From Shewanellaceae bacterium (lineage in GTDB: Bacteria; Pseudomonadota; Gammaproteobacteria; Enterobacterales; Shewanellaceae), in assembly GCA_016779685.1 (NCBI GenBank), contig JADHND010000117.1, positions 1 through 5,502 of the forward strand: a DNA stretch of 5,502 nt. Reading direction: 5' to 3'. A model generated the notes under the pieces. That model ran no database searches. It had not been told where the DNA came from and worked only from the letters and a program-made list of their open reading frames with translations. The position numbers and the translations under genes were made by a program. Below are positions 1 through 5,502 of this stretch, piece after piece (positions within the stretch are counted from its first letter, which is position 1; every line of letters starts with the position of its first letter).

Positions 1-330
1 ATCTTGCGTGAGCGCCGTCATATTCAGATGCCACCATACGCTACCTTAGTTCGCTTTCAAAGCGAGGCTCGAACACTTCAGCAAAGTGAGGCTTTTATTC
101 AAGCTATTTATGCTCAGCTTCATCAACATACCTCGCTTGAGCTCATTGGCCCCCTGCCAGCACATATGACTAAAAAAGCCGGACGATTTCGCCATCAAAT
201 TTTAATTAAAGCGCTGACACGGCAAGAGATTCATCAAACACTCTATCCACAACTTGAATACATTGAGCTGCAAGCGCAAGCCAAACAATGTCAATTTATG
301 CTCGATTGTGATCCAATGGAGTTCATTTAA
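1..330 (+). CDS. priA: Primosomal protein N' (PriA helicase), C-terminal part; 5' end outside the window
   Basis: This is the last 109 codons of PriA, the superfamily 2 DNA helicase that recognises stalled or collapsed replication forks and reloads the replisome. PriA proteins are usually about 730 residues, so only the C-terminal domain is present; the helicase motifs and zinc-binding cysteines lie upstream of the window. The visible part carries the family's C-terminal pattern: R-x-x-x-x-MPPYA near the left edge, the GPLPAHM-x-x-KAGRFRHQ block (family form GP-x-PAPMER-x-AGRYR-x-Q), and the closing L-D-C-D-P-M-E-F (family form DVDP near the end). The frame is open to the left edge, and the TTG at position 4 is an internal leucine codon, not a start. 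Placement directly before argS is seen in other gammaproteobacteria such as pseudomonads. The identification is by recalled motif similarity and is firm despite the truncation. Confidence 0.93.
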   Translation: MLRERRHIQMPPYATLVRFQSEARTLQQSEAFIQAIYAQLHQHTSLELIGPLPAHMTKKAGRFRHQILIKALTRQEIHQTLYPQLEYIELQAQAKQCQFMLDCDPMEFI

Positions 331-400
331 GGACATAAATCGATTATTCATTGAATATTTTGTTAGATTGCAGTGAAACAATAGATTTTTAAGATGAAGC

Positions 401-409
401 TGGTAAAAT
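401..409 (+). promoter_or_regulatory. Candidate extended -10 promoter element for argS-ftsN
   Basis: The sequence TGGTAAAAT reads as an extended -10 element: TG, one base, then TAAAAT, which matches five of six bases of TATAAT. No good -35 lies 16-18 bp upstream (the bases around 380-387 match poorly), which is typical for extended -10 promoters. Transcription would begin near 416, leaving a leader of about 50 nt before the ATG at 466. An overlapping alternative is TTGCAG (368-373) with TAAGAT (390-395) at 16-bp spacing. This is pattern matching only; readthrough from priA is also possible. Confidence 0.4.
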
Positions 410-465
410 CTAGGTTTTATCGTACCATTGCCGGCAATGCTTTAAGACGTGAGCAAATACAATCC

Positions 466-2211
466 ATGAAACAACATATTATCCAACAATTGAGAAATGC
501 CCTTGATACCCTCATCGTAGAAGCCAAGTTGCCTCAAGATATTCAAACTAACATTCAATTAGACACCACTAAAGATAAGGTCCATGGTGATTTTGCCACC
601 AACCTTGCGATGGTACTCGCCAAATCGGCTCAAGCCAACCCTAGACAATTAGCACAAATGATTATCGAAGCGATGCCCCCCAGTAACAAAATAGCCAAAG
701 CTGAAATTGCAGGCCCTGGATTTATCAATTTTTTTGTTGCCAATGACGCTTTGTATGCACAACTTGAACAAGCATTTGTCGATAAAAAACTCAACGTCTC
801 GCTACCAAAACCCGAAACCATTGTGGTGGATTACTCATCACCTAATTTAGCCAAAGAAATGCATGTAGGGCATTTGCGTTCTAGTATTATTGGCGATGCT
901 GTCGTTCGCTCATTGGAATTTTTAGGCCATCATGTCATCAGACAAAATCACGTCGGCGACTGGGGAACACAATTTGGAATGCTGTTGGCTTACATGGAAG
1001 AATTATCGGAGTCCACGCAACAGCAGAAAAATTTAGAACTTAAAGATTTAGAGGCCTTTTATCGGGAAGCCAAGACTCGCTTTGACACTTCTGCAGAGTT
1101 TGCAACACGTTCCCGTGAGCTGGTTGTCTCACTTCAATCACAAGATGCTTATTGCCTTAAATTATGGCAACAATTTAAGGCAATCTCGCTCCAGCATTGT
1201 CAGGAAGTCTACCAAGCTCTCCAAGTTCAATTAACCATGAATGATGTCAAAGGTGAAAGTTTTTATCATGACTTGCTGCCGAAAATTGTGGCTGCGCTCG
1301 ATGAAAAACAACTTTTGGTCGAAAGTGATGGTGCAAAATGTGTTTTCTTAGATGAGTTTACCAACAAAGAAGGACAGCCTCTACCGGTCATCATCGAAAA
1401 AGCAGGGGGCGGCTACTTATATGCAACCAGCGATTTAGCAGCTCTTCATTATCGCAGTATGCAGCTACAAGCTGACCGTATCTTATATTTTGTCGATATG
1501 CGCCAATCTCTTCATTTTCAGCAAGTCTTTGCAGTTGCAAAACGAGCTCAGCTGATTCAGCCACACACACAGCCTGAACATATGGGCTTTGGTACGATGA
1601 ACGATGCTTCTGGCAAGCCCTTTAAAACACGAACGGGTGGTACTGTCAAATTAATTGATTTAATCCAAGAAGCCCAAAACCGTGCTATGGTGGTTATTCA
1701 AACAAAGAATCCACAACAAACAACCGCCGAGATCACCGAGATTGCCCATGTAGTTGGCATCGCATCTATCAAATACGCGGATTTATCTAAAAACAGAACC
1801 AGCGATTACATCTTTAATTTTGATCATATGATCAGCTTTGATGGCAATACAGCACCGTACCTCTTGTATGCTTACACGCGCATACAGAGTCTATTAGACA
1901 AGGCTGGCGATGATGATTATTCCAATTGCTCATTTACACTCACACATAAACATGAACTTGCGTTAGGTCAGCATCTAACACAATTTAATGACACCATTCA
2001 TAAAATCAGCAATAAAGGCATGCCCCATCTGTTATGTGCATACATTTACGAACTAGCAACGCTCTTTTCAAGATTTTACGAAGCCTGCCCAGTGTTAAAT
2101 GAATCCTGCATTCAGCAGCGTCATAGCCGCTTGAAACTACTTAATTTAACCGCTAGAACACTGAAAATAAGTTTTGATATTCTAGGCCTCGAGACCGTAA
2201 AACGGATGTAG
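466..2211 (+). CDS. argS: Arginyl-tRNA synthetase (ArgRS, class I)
   Basis: This enzyme charges tRNA-Arg with arginine in the cytoplasm, using ATP. With the start at 466 the protein has 581 residues, in line with E. coli and Pseudomonas ArgRS (about 577-587). Visible landmarks are the N-terminal tRNA-binding (Arg-N) domain at about residues 1-95, including K-x-HGDFATN at 38-46; the class I signature EMHVGHLRSS at 131-140, whose HVGH is the HIGH motif; the NHVGDWGTQFGM block at 161-172; GKPFKTRTGGTVKL at 383-396, the stand-in for KMSKS in this family; and the DALR anticodon-binding domain at about 460-581 with RFYEACPVL (536-544), closing in LGLETVKRM. The frame is open from an earlier ATG at 394, which would add 24 residues. 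I chose 466 because the homologous N-terminus as I recall it (M-K-x-x-I-x-Q-L) begins there, a GTGAG-like site sits at 449-453, and a candidate -10 element lies inside the 24-codon extension. ftsN follows after 2 bp. Confidence 0.96.
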   Translation: MKQHIIQQLRNALDTLIVEAKLPQDIQTNIQLDTTKDKVHGDFATNLAMVLAKSAQANPRQLAQMIIEAMPPSNKIAKAEIAGPGFINFFVANDALYAQLEQAFVDKKLNVSLPKPETIVVDYSSPNLAKEMHVGHLRSSIIGDAVVRSLEFLGHHVIRQNHVGDWGTQFGMLLAYMEELSESTQQQKNLELKDLEAFYREAKTRFDTSAEFATRSRELVVSLQSQDAYCLKLWQQFKAISLQHCQEVYQALQVQLTMNDVKGESFYHDLLPKIVAALDEKQLLVESDGAKCVFLDEFTNKEGQPLPVIIEKAGGGYLYATSDLAALHYRSMQLQADRILYFVDMRQSLHFQQVFAVAKRAQLIQPHTQPEHMGFGTMNDASGKPFKTRTGGTVKLIDLIQEAQNRAMVVIQTKNPQQTTAEITEIAHVVGIASIKYADLSKNRTSDYIFNFDHMISFDGNTAPYLLYAYTRIQSLLDKAGDDDYSNCSFTLTHKHELALGQHLTQFNDTIHKISNKGMPHLLCAYIYELATLFSRFYEACPVLNESCIQQRHSRLKLLNLTARTLKISFDILGLETVKRM

Positions 2212-2213
2212 CT

Positions 2214-2741
2214 ATGCCCCCTAAAGCAAGACCAAAGTCACTCAAAAAGAATCAACGCAATACGCGCAATACCATTTCCAAAACAGTGCCACTTACGAAA
2301 CGATCTTTGGCCATATTGTTGGCGATTCTGATTAGCGTAAGCGGTCTTGCTTTTTTTGCTAAAAACACAACTCAAGAGAACTTGCATCCACTAAAATCTC
2401 TAACTGAGACACCCCATAAACCCGAACCGCCCAAAGCGCAATGGAGTTACCTGAAGGAATTACCTCAAAAAAACATCGAGGTGACTCTGGCGAAGCAGGC
2501 TCAAAAAACCAAGCAGTACCGACTTCAATGCGCCTCTTTTCGGAATGCTAGAGATGCCGAAAAAATGCAGGCTAACCTAGCATTTCAAGGACTAGAAGCC
2601 AATGTTGAGGCTGTTGAAGGGAAAAAAGGCTTGTGGCATCGAGTCGTTTTGGGTCCATTTACCAACAAAAGATCAGCAGAGCGAACGCGCCACCAAGCCC
2701 AACGAATTCATATTGAAACCTGTAAAATACAATCTTGGTAG
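2214..2741 (+). CDS. ftsN: Compact cell-division protein FtsN (SPOR domain, single membrane anchor)
   Basis: FtsN is a late divisome protein that activates septal peptidoglycan synthesis and binds denuded septal glycan through its SPOR domain. This 175-residue protein has a very basic cytoplasmic tail (about 1-30, rich in K and R), one membrane segment (about 31-48, SLAILLAILISVSGLAFF), then a periplasmic part. Residues 77-83, W-S-Y-L-K-E-L, match the W-R-Y-I-K-E-L core of the E. coli FtsN essential domain, including the counterparts of W83, Y85 and L89 (recalled alignment). The SPOR domain spans about 101-175, with Q-C-A-S-F at 105-109 and W-H-R-V-V-L-G-P at 141-148. Cys106 and Cys170 sit where E. 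coli FtsN has its SPOR disulfide (C252-C312). E. coli FtsN has 319 residues; here the long linker between the essential domain and SPOR is nearly absent. The start lies 2 bp after the argS stop with only a weak GGA site (2204-2206), suggesting translational coupling. It could be annotated elsewhere simply as a SPOR-domain protein. Confidence 0.88.
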   Translation: MPPKARPKSLKKNQRNTRNTISKTVPLTKRSLAILLAILISVSGLAFFAKNTTQENLHPLKSLTETPHKPEPPKAQWSYLKELPQKNIEVTLAKQAQKTKQYRLQCASFRNARDAEKMQANLAFQGLEANVEAVEGKKGLWHRVVLGPFTNKRSAERTRHQAQRIHIETCKIQSW

Positions 2742-2768
2742 TTGAAAAAATTAAGCCTACCCCCATAT
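2742..2768 (+). promoter_or_regulatory. Heat-shock (sigma-32/RpoH) promoter for hslVU
   Basis: A TTGAAA -35 box (2742-2747) and a CCCCATAT -10 box (2761-2768) are separated by 13 bp, matching the RpoH consensus CTTGAAA, 11-16 bp, CCCCATNT apart from G in place of the leading C. The -35 begins at the base directly after the ftsN TAG stop (2739-2741). Transcription should start near 2775, giving a leader of about 35 nt that contains a 10-bp palindrome, CTTATATAAG (2784-2793). The hslVU operon of E. coli is an established sigma-32 target, which supports the call. The boxes are read directly from the sequence; the activity is inferred. Confidence 0.85.
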
Positions 2769-2796
2769 CATAAAACATGCAGACTTATATAAGAAC

Positions 2797-2802
2797 AAAG
2801 GA
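2797..2802 (+). promoter_or_regulatory. Ribosome binding site that fixes the GTG start of hslV
   Basis: AAAGGA lies 6 bp before the GTG at 2809. It decides the start together with protein logic: the GTG is followed by ACT ACG, so removal of the initiator Met exposes the catalytic Thr. The ATG at 2777 is out of frame with hslV. Confidence 0.8.
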
Positions 2803-2808
2803 TAAAAC

Positions 2809-3333
2809 GTGACTACGATAGTTTCTGTACGACGAAATAATGAAGTTGTCATCGCAGGTGATGGTCAAGTGTCTCTTGGCAATACTGTAATGAAAGGCAA
2901 TGCTCAAAAAGTACGACGACTCTACCACAACCAAGTATTGGCTGGTTTTGCTGGAGGCACCGCAGATGCGTTTACTCTATTCGAACGATTTGAAGCCAAG
3001 CTAGAAATGCACCAAGGGCAATTAAAACGAGCAGCCGTCGAACTAGCTAAGGATTGGCGCTCAGATAAAATGCTGCGAAAATTAGAAGCTCTGTTAGCCG
3101 TAGCTGACCACAGTGCATCTCTTATCATTACAGGGAATGGCGACGTCATTGAGCCTGAAAATGAATTGATTGCCATTGGATCTGGCGGTAGTTTTGCTCA
3201 GGCTGCGGCAACGGCTCTTCTACTCAATACCGAGCTTGCAGCCCCAGAAATTGCATCCAAGGCATTGAACATCGCCGGCGATATCTGTGTCTTTACCAAC
3301 CACCATCATACCATCGAAAAAATATCGTATTAA
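2809..3333 (+). CDS. hslV: HslV (ClpQ) peptidase subunit of the HslUV protease
   Basis: HslV is the proteasome-beta-like threonine peptidase that forms a double hexameric ring and degrades proteins unfolded and fed in by HslU. The product has 174 residues, against about 176 in E. coli, and is nearly collinear with it from TTIVSVRR onward. In mature numbering (initiator Met removed) the nucleophile Thr1 is present, as are Lys33 (in QKVRR), Gly45 (in AGFAGG) and Ser124 (in IGSGG), the expected active-site set; Asp17 lies in the IAGDGQ block. The conserved stretches MLRKLEALLAVAD and SLIITGNGDV are intact, and the C-terminus reads TNHHHTIEKISY. Initiation is at GTG, which may lower translation a little relative to ATG. 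The gene has its own heat-shock promoter in the 67-bp gap after ftsN and is followed 27 bp later by hslU, so the two subunits should be co-transcribed. Identification is very secure. Confidence 0.98.
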   Translation: MTTIVSVRRNNEVVIAGDGQVSLGNTVMKGNAQKVRRLYHNQVLAGFAGGTADAFTLFERFEAKLEMHQGQLKRAAVELAKDWRSDKMLRKLEALLAVADHSASLIITGNGDVIEPENELIAIGSGGSFAQAAATALLLNTELAAPEIASKALNIAGDICVFTNHHHTIEKISY

Positions 3334-3345
3334 GAATACAACTTT

Positions 3346-3352
3346 AAGAGAG
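3346..3352 (+). promoter_or_regulatory. Ribosome binding site that fixes the ATG start of hslU
   Basis: AAGAGAG lies 8 bp before the ATG at 3361. An in-frame GTG at 3352 would give a protein three residues longer (M-S-F before M-S-N), but that codon overlaps the last base of this site and would have no binding site of its own, so 3361 is preferred. Confidence 0.75.
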
Positions 3353-3360
3353 TGTCCTTT

Positions 3361-4689
3361 ATGTCGAACATGACCCCAAGAGAAATCGTCCACGAACTTG
3401 ATCAACATATCATTGGACAAAAAAATGCGAAACGTTCAGTGGCCATTGCCCTGCGGAATCGCTGGCGGCGGATGCAACTAGAGCCTAACCTACGTCAAGA
3501 AGTCACCCCAAAAAATATTTTAATGATAGGACCAACAGGTGTCGGTAAAACCGAAATTGCACGACGACTGGCTAAATTAGCACAAGCACCTTTTATAAAA
3601 GTTGAAGCGACAAAATTTACTGAAATAGGCTACGTGGGCAAAGAAGTCGAGCAAATTATCCGCGATTTGACTGAAATAGCTATTAATTTGATTCGAGAAC
3701 ATGCGCATAAAAAGCATCAATTTAAAGCACAAGAAGCCGCTGAAGAACGCATTCTCGATGTGTTGTTGCCTCAACCTAAAGACAGCTTTAATAGTGAAGA
3801 GATGACTGGTCAGGCCACTCGCCAGACTTTTCGCAAGAAGTTGCGCGAAGGCCAACTAAACGACAAAGAAATTGAAATTGAAGTTGCGCCCATTCAGGCA
3901 AATATTGAAATCATGACCCCTCCGGGCATGGAAGAAATGACGTCTCAATTGCAAAACATGTTTCAAAACTTGGGATCGAAAAGCACACATCGAAAAAAAT
4001 TAACCATCGAAGCCGCGATGAAGCAGTTGACTGACGAAGAAGCAGAAAAGCTGATCAACACCGATGATTTGAAAGAGCAAGCTATTGAGTTGGTTGAACA
4101 ACATGGTATTGTCTTCTTAGATGAAATCGACAAGATATGTCAACGCAATGATCAAAAATCAGGCGGCGAGGTCTCTCGTGAAGGTGTCCAGCGTGATTTA
4201 CTACCTCTCGTTGAAGGCTCAACTGTGAACACCAAACATGGCATGGTTAAGACCGATCACATTTTGTTTATTGCCTCCGGTGCTTTTCAAATGGCCAAGC
4301 CATCTGATTTAATTCCTGAGCTTCAAGGCCGCCTGCCTATTCGCGTAGAGCTCAGTGCACTAAGTGCAGATGATTTTGAACGCATCTTGACAGAGCCTAA
4401 CTATGCTTTAACCGAACAACAAGTCGCTCTTCTAAAAACCGAAGAAGTCGAGGTTGAGTTTACTACAGATGGCATTAAAAAAATTGCTCAATTTGCATGG
4501 CAGGTCAATGAAAGAACAGAAAACATTGGTGCCCGCAGATTGCATACGGTCATGGAAAAATTAATGGAAGAAGTGTCATTTAGTGCCAGTGATCAAGCTG
4601 GCAAAAAAATCATCATTGACAGCCAATATGTCAACGAACATTTAGATACACTCGTTGAAAATGAAGACCTCAGCCGCTTCATTCTTTGA
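3361..4689 (+). CDS. hslU: HslU (ClpY) AAA+ unfoldase ATPase of the HslUV protease
   Basis: HslU is the hexameric Clp/Hsp100 ATPase that recognises, unfolds and threads substrates into the HslV chamber. The product has 442 residues (E. coli 443). In order: the N-terminal MTPREIV-x-ELD-x-HIIGQ block (4-20); Walker A GPTGVGKT (57-64); pore loop GYVG (90-93), which grips substrate; the inserted I-domain, about 110-243, rich in charged residues and including the MTPPGMEEM segment (185-193); Walker B IVFLDEID (250-257); sensor 1 region FIASGAF (303-309); the ELQGRLPIRVEL segment with the likely arginine finger R324; sensor 2 GARRLHT (390-396); and the C-terminal tail EDLSRFIL (435-442), which in this family docks into HslV to activate it and is identical to the E. 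coli tail as I recall it. All key residues are present. It is the second gene of the hslVU heat-shock unit and is followed by a strong hairpin. Confidence 0.98.
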   Translation: MSNMTPREIVHELDQHIIGQKNAKRSVAIALRNRWRRMQLEPNLRQEVTPKNILMIGPTGVGKTEIARRLAKLAQAPFIKVEATKFTEIGYVGKEVEQIIRDLTEIAINLIREHAHKKHQFKAQEAAEERILDVLLPQPKDSFNSEEMTGQATRQTFRKKLREGQLNDKEIEIEVAPIQANIEIMTPPGMEEMTSQLQNMFQNLGSKSTHRKKLTIEAAMKQLTDEEAEKLINTDDLKEQAIELVEQHGIVFLDEIDKICQRNDQKSGGEVSREGVQRDLLPLVEGSTVNTKHGMVKTDHILFIASGAFQMAKPSDLIPELQGRLPIRVELSALSADDFERILTEPNYALTEQQVALLKTEEVEVEFTTDGIKKIAQFAWQVNERTENIGARRLHTVMEKLMEEVSFSASDQAGKKIIIDSQYVNEHLDTLVENEDLSRFIL

Positions 4690-4707
4690 TAACGCTGACG
4701 AGTGATT

Positions 4708-4739
4708 TCATCCTCACCTACCGTTTTAGGTGAGGATGA
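4708..4739 (+). terminator. Strong hairpin after hslU, possible terminator
   Basis: A perfect 13-bp inverted repeat (left arm 4708-4720, right arm 4727-4739) with the 6-base loop CCGTTT lies 19 bp after the hslU stop codon. Its position fits the end of the hslVU transcript. The bases after the stem (TTCTAAAG) contain only a weak, broken T-run, so it is a poor textbook intrinsic terminator. It may act partially, or mainly protect the 3' end of the mRNA from exonucleases. No T-tract is seen on the opposite strand either. Confidence 0.6.
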
Positions 4740-4930
4740 TTCTAAAGCAAATTAAAAACGCTTGTTACCTTGCTTCTGGCGGCAACTCTCATTGACTGAT
4801 GCCTTTCTCTCAAGAAAAAAACTTTTAGTTCAGTGGTTAAATTGCCTCTCTTTCAATCTGAAATGTTGCACCGCTCTGTCAATTCACATTCATCTCGCTT
4901 AATAAATAAACATTAAATTTATTCATAAAA

Positions 4931-4962
4931 TTGTATTTTTTTTAAGATAGCAACGATATACT
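4931..4962 (+). promoter_or_regulatory. Candidate promoter for rraA
   Basis: TATACT (4957-4962) is a good -10 box, matching five of six bases of TATAAT. The nearest -35-like hexamer is TTGTAT (4931-4936), but the 20-bp spacing is longer than ideal. The very AT-rich sequence just upstream (about 4900-4945) could act as an UP element. Transcription would begin near 4969, giving a leader of about 45 nt. This is a sequence-pattern call only. Confidence 0.45.
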
Positions 4963-4968
4963 AAAGCC

Positions 4969-4992
4969 TAATTTTTTGCTTTTAAAAAATTA
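4969..4992 (+). other. All-AT hairpin in the rraA leader
   Basis: A 9-bp inverted repeat, TAATTTTTT (4969-4977) and AAAAAATTA (4984-4992), encloses the loop GCTTTT. It would fall at the very 5' end of the mRNA predicted from the TATACT box and ends 10 bp before the ribosome binding site (AGGAG, 5003-5007). It is A/T-only, so stability is modest. A 5'-terminal hairpin can shield an mRNA from RNase E, whose regulator this gene encodes, but any such role is speculative. Confidence 0.4.
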
Positions 4993-5014
4993 TCTGATAC
5001 GTAGGAGCAGAGCT

Positions 5015-5502
5015 ATGCATTACAACACTTCTGAATTATGTGATATCTACTTGGATCAGGTTGATGTTCTAGAACCCATCATGAGCAATTTTGGCGGCCG
5101 CCCTTCATTTGGAGGCAGCATCACCACGATCAAATGTCATGAAAGTAAGGGATTAATTCTGGATACCTTAGCTGAACCTGGAGAAGGTAAGGTCTTATTG
5201 ATTGATGGCGGTGGGTCTAAACGACGTGCTTTAATCGATATTGAAATAGCACAATTAGCCTGTGACCAAGGTTGGGAAGGTATCGTTATCTACGGTTGTG
5301 TGCGCGATGTGGATGCACTTCAGAACTTAAGCATAGGTATTCAAGCCATTGCAGCCTACCCCGTATTAGCCGATGACACGACAATAGGTGATTGTAATAT
5401 CCCCGTTAATTTTGGCGGCGTCACATTTCTTCCTAATGACTTTATATATGCAGACAGCACCGGGCTGATTTTATCTCCTGATCCGCTAGAACTTGAGGCA
5501 CC
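5015..5502 (+). CDS. rraA: RraA, regulator of ribonuclease E activity; 3' end cut by the window edge
   Basis: RraA is a small ring-forming cytoplasmic protein that in E. coli binds RNase E and inhibits mRNA decay. The window holds 162 codons with no stop. Since E. coli RraA has 161 residues, only the last few codons are likely missing. It starts M-H-Y-N-T-S-E-L-C-D-I-Y, close to the E. coli N-terminus, and keeps SNFGGRPSFGG (24-34), the IDGGGSKRRAL block (63-73), WEGIVIYGCVRDVD (87-100), IGIQA (107-111), VNFGGVTF (131-138) and YADSTGLILSPDPLE (145-159). ATG 5015 is preceded by a good AGGAG site (5003-5007) at 7-bp spacing. Residues 97-98 read Arg-Asp, whereas E. coli RraA, as recalled, has Arg-Gln; Arg-Asp is also the pair found in the related HMG/CHA aldolases. 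The overall sequence favours RraA over a true aldolase. It is probably transcribed from its own promoter. Confidence 0.95.
   Translation, partial: MHYNTSELCDIYLDQVDVLEPIMSNFGGRPSFGGSITTIKCHESKGLILDTLAEPGEGKVLLIDGGGSKRRALIDIEIAQLACDQGWEGIVIYGCVRDVDALQNLSIGIQAIAAYPVLADDTTIGDCNIPVNFGGVTFLPNDFIYADSTGLILSPDPLELEA

Larger units (their letters stand above)
4690..5014. other. Long AT-rich intergenic region between hslU and rraA
   Basis: This 325-bp gap holds no convincing gene. From left to right it contains the hairpin at 4708-4739, a mixed stretch (about 4740-4900) with a tRNA-like patch at 4826-4856 that does not fold as a complete tRNA, a very AT-rich block (about 4900-4950) with a short inverted repeat AATAAAT/ATTTATT (4901-4907 and 4917-4923), and then the probable rraA promoter and leader. 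In E. coli, menA sits between hslU and rraA; no trace of a menA reading frame is visible here. Confidence 0.7.

Noticed and set aside
346..356. Short palindrome ATTCATTGAAT between priA and argS, considered as an operator or terminator
   Set aside because: It is too short and AT-rich to be distinguished from chance, and a 5-bp stem with a 1-base centre cannot form a useful hairpin.
630..821. 63-codon open frame on the - strand inside argS
   Set aside because: It lies wholly within a strongly supported argS coding region, and its translation shows no recognisable domain.
2922..3176. 84-codon open frame on the - strand inside hslV
   Set aside because: It is antisense to a nearly invariant hslV gene and explained by that gene's codon composition.
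3220..3420. 66-codon open frame on the - strand across the hslV-hslU junction
   Set aside because: It overlaps both conserved genes and has no recognisable motif.
3577..3855. 92-codon open frame on the - strand inside hslU
   Set aside because: It is antisense to the hslU ATPase core and I-domain; its hydrophobic appearance comes from the complement of charged codons.
4736..4795. Small + strand frame of 19 codons (M-I-L-K-Q-I-K-N...) preceded by AGGTGAGG
   Set aside because: The purine-rich site abuts the ATG with too little spacing and is itself the right arm of the hairpin after hslU, so it is unlikely to be translated.
4901..4923. Inverted repeat AATAAAT/ATTTATT upstream of rraA, considered as a regulator site
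   Set aside because: It lies in a stretch made almost entirely of A and T, where such repeats arise easily; it matches no operator I recognise.
1..5502. CRISPR arrays, insertion sequences, toxin-antitoxin or defence genes
   Set aside because: No direct-repeat arrays, transposase frames, terminal inverted repeats or defence-type proteins are seen; coding space is filled by conserved housekeeping genes.

Overview
This window is a stretch of ordinary, well-conserved gammaproteobacterial chromosome with moderately AT-rich sequence. All six genes lie on the + strand: the 3' end of priA, argS, a compact ftsN, hslV, hslU, and rraA, which runs off the right edge. The order priA-argS-ftsN-hslV-hslU, as known from pseudomonads, and the nearness of rraA to hslVU, as in E. 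coli (hslVU-menA-rraA), both place the organism in Gammaproteobacteria. The AT-lean codons and small FtsN would fit a Legionella/Coxiella-like lineage, but that finer placement is only a guess.

Layout. Positions 1-330 hold the last 109 codons of priA, the replication-restart helicase. A gap of about 135 bp carries a possible extended -10 promoter and leads to argS (best start 466, not 394). ftsN starts 2 bp after the argS stop, so the two are probably co-transcribed and translationally coupled. Immediately after the ftsN stop is a near-consensus heat-shock (sigma-32/RpoH) promoter, followed by hslV (GTG start that places the catalytic Thr at position 2) and hslU 27 bp later. A perfect 13-bp inverted repeat follows hslU. 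Then comes a 325-bp AT-rich gap with no convincing gene, containing a plausible promoter and an all-AT hairpin just before rraA.

Function. The genes do not form one pathway. priA, argS and ftsN serve replication restart, translation and cell division. hslV and hslU encode the two halves of the HslUV (ClpYQ) ATP-dependent protease and appear to form their own heat-inducible unit. rraA encodes a predicted RNase E regulator. All protein reading frames look intact.

No previously undescribed system is visible. The most interesting points are the very short FtsN, which still keeps both the essential-domain W-x-Y-x-K-E-L core and the SPOR cysteine pair, the clean heat-shock promoter abutting the ftsN stop codon, the argS start revision, and weak structures in the hslU-rraA gap.
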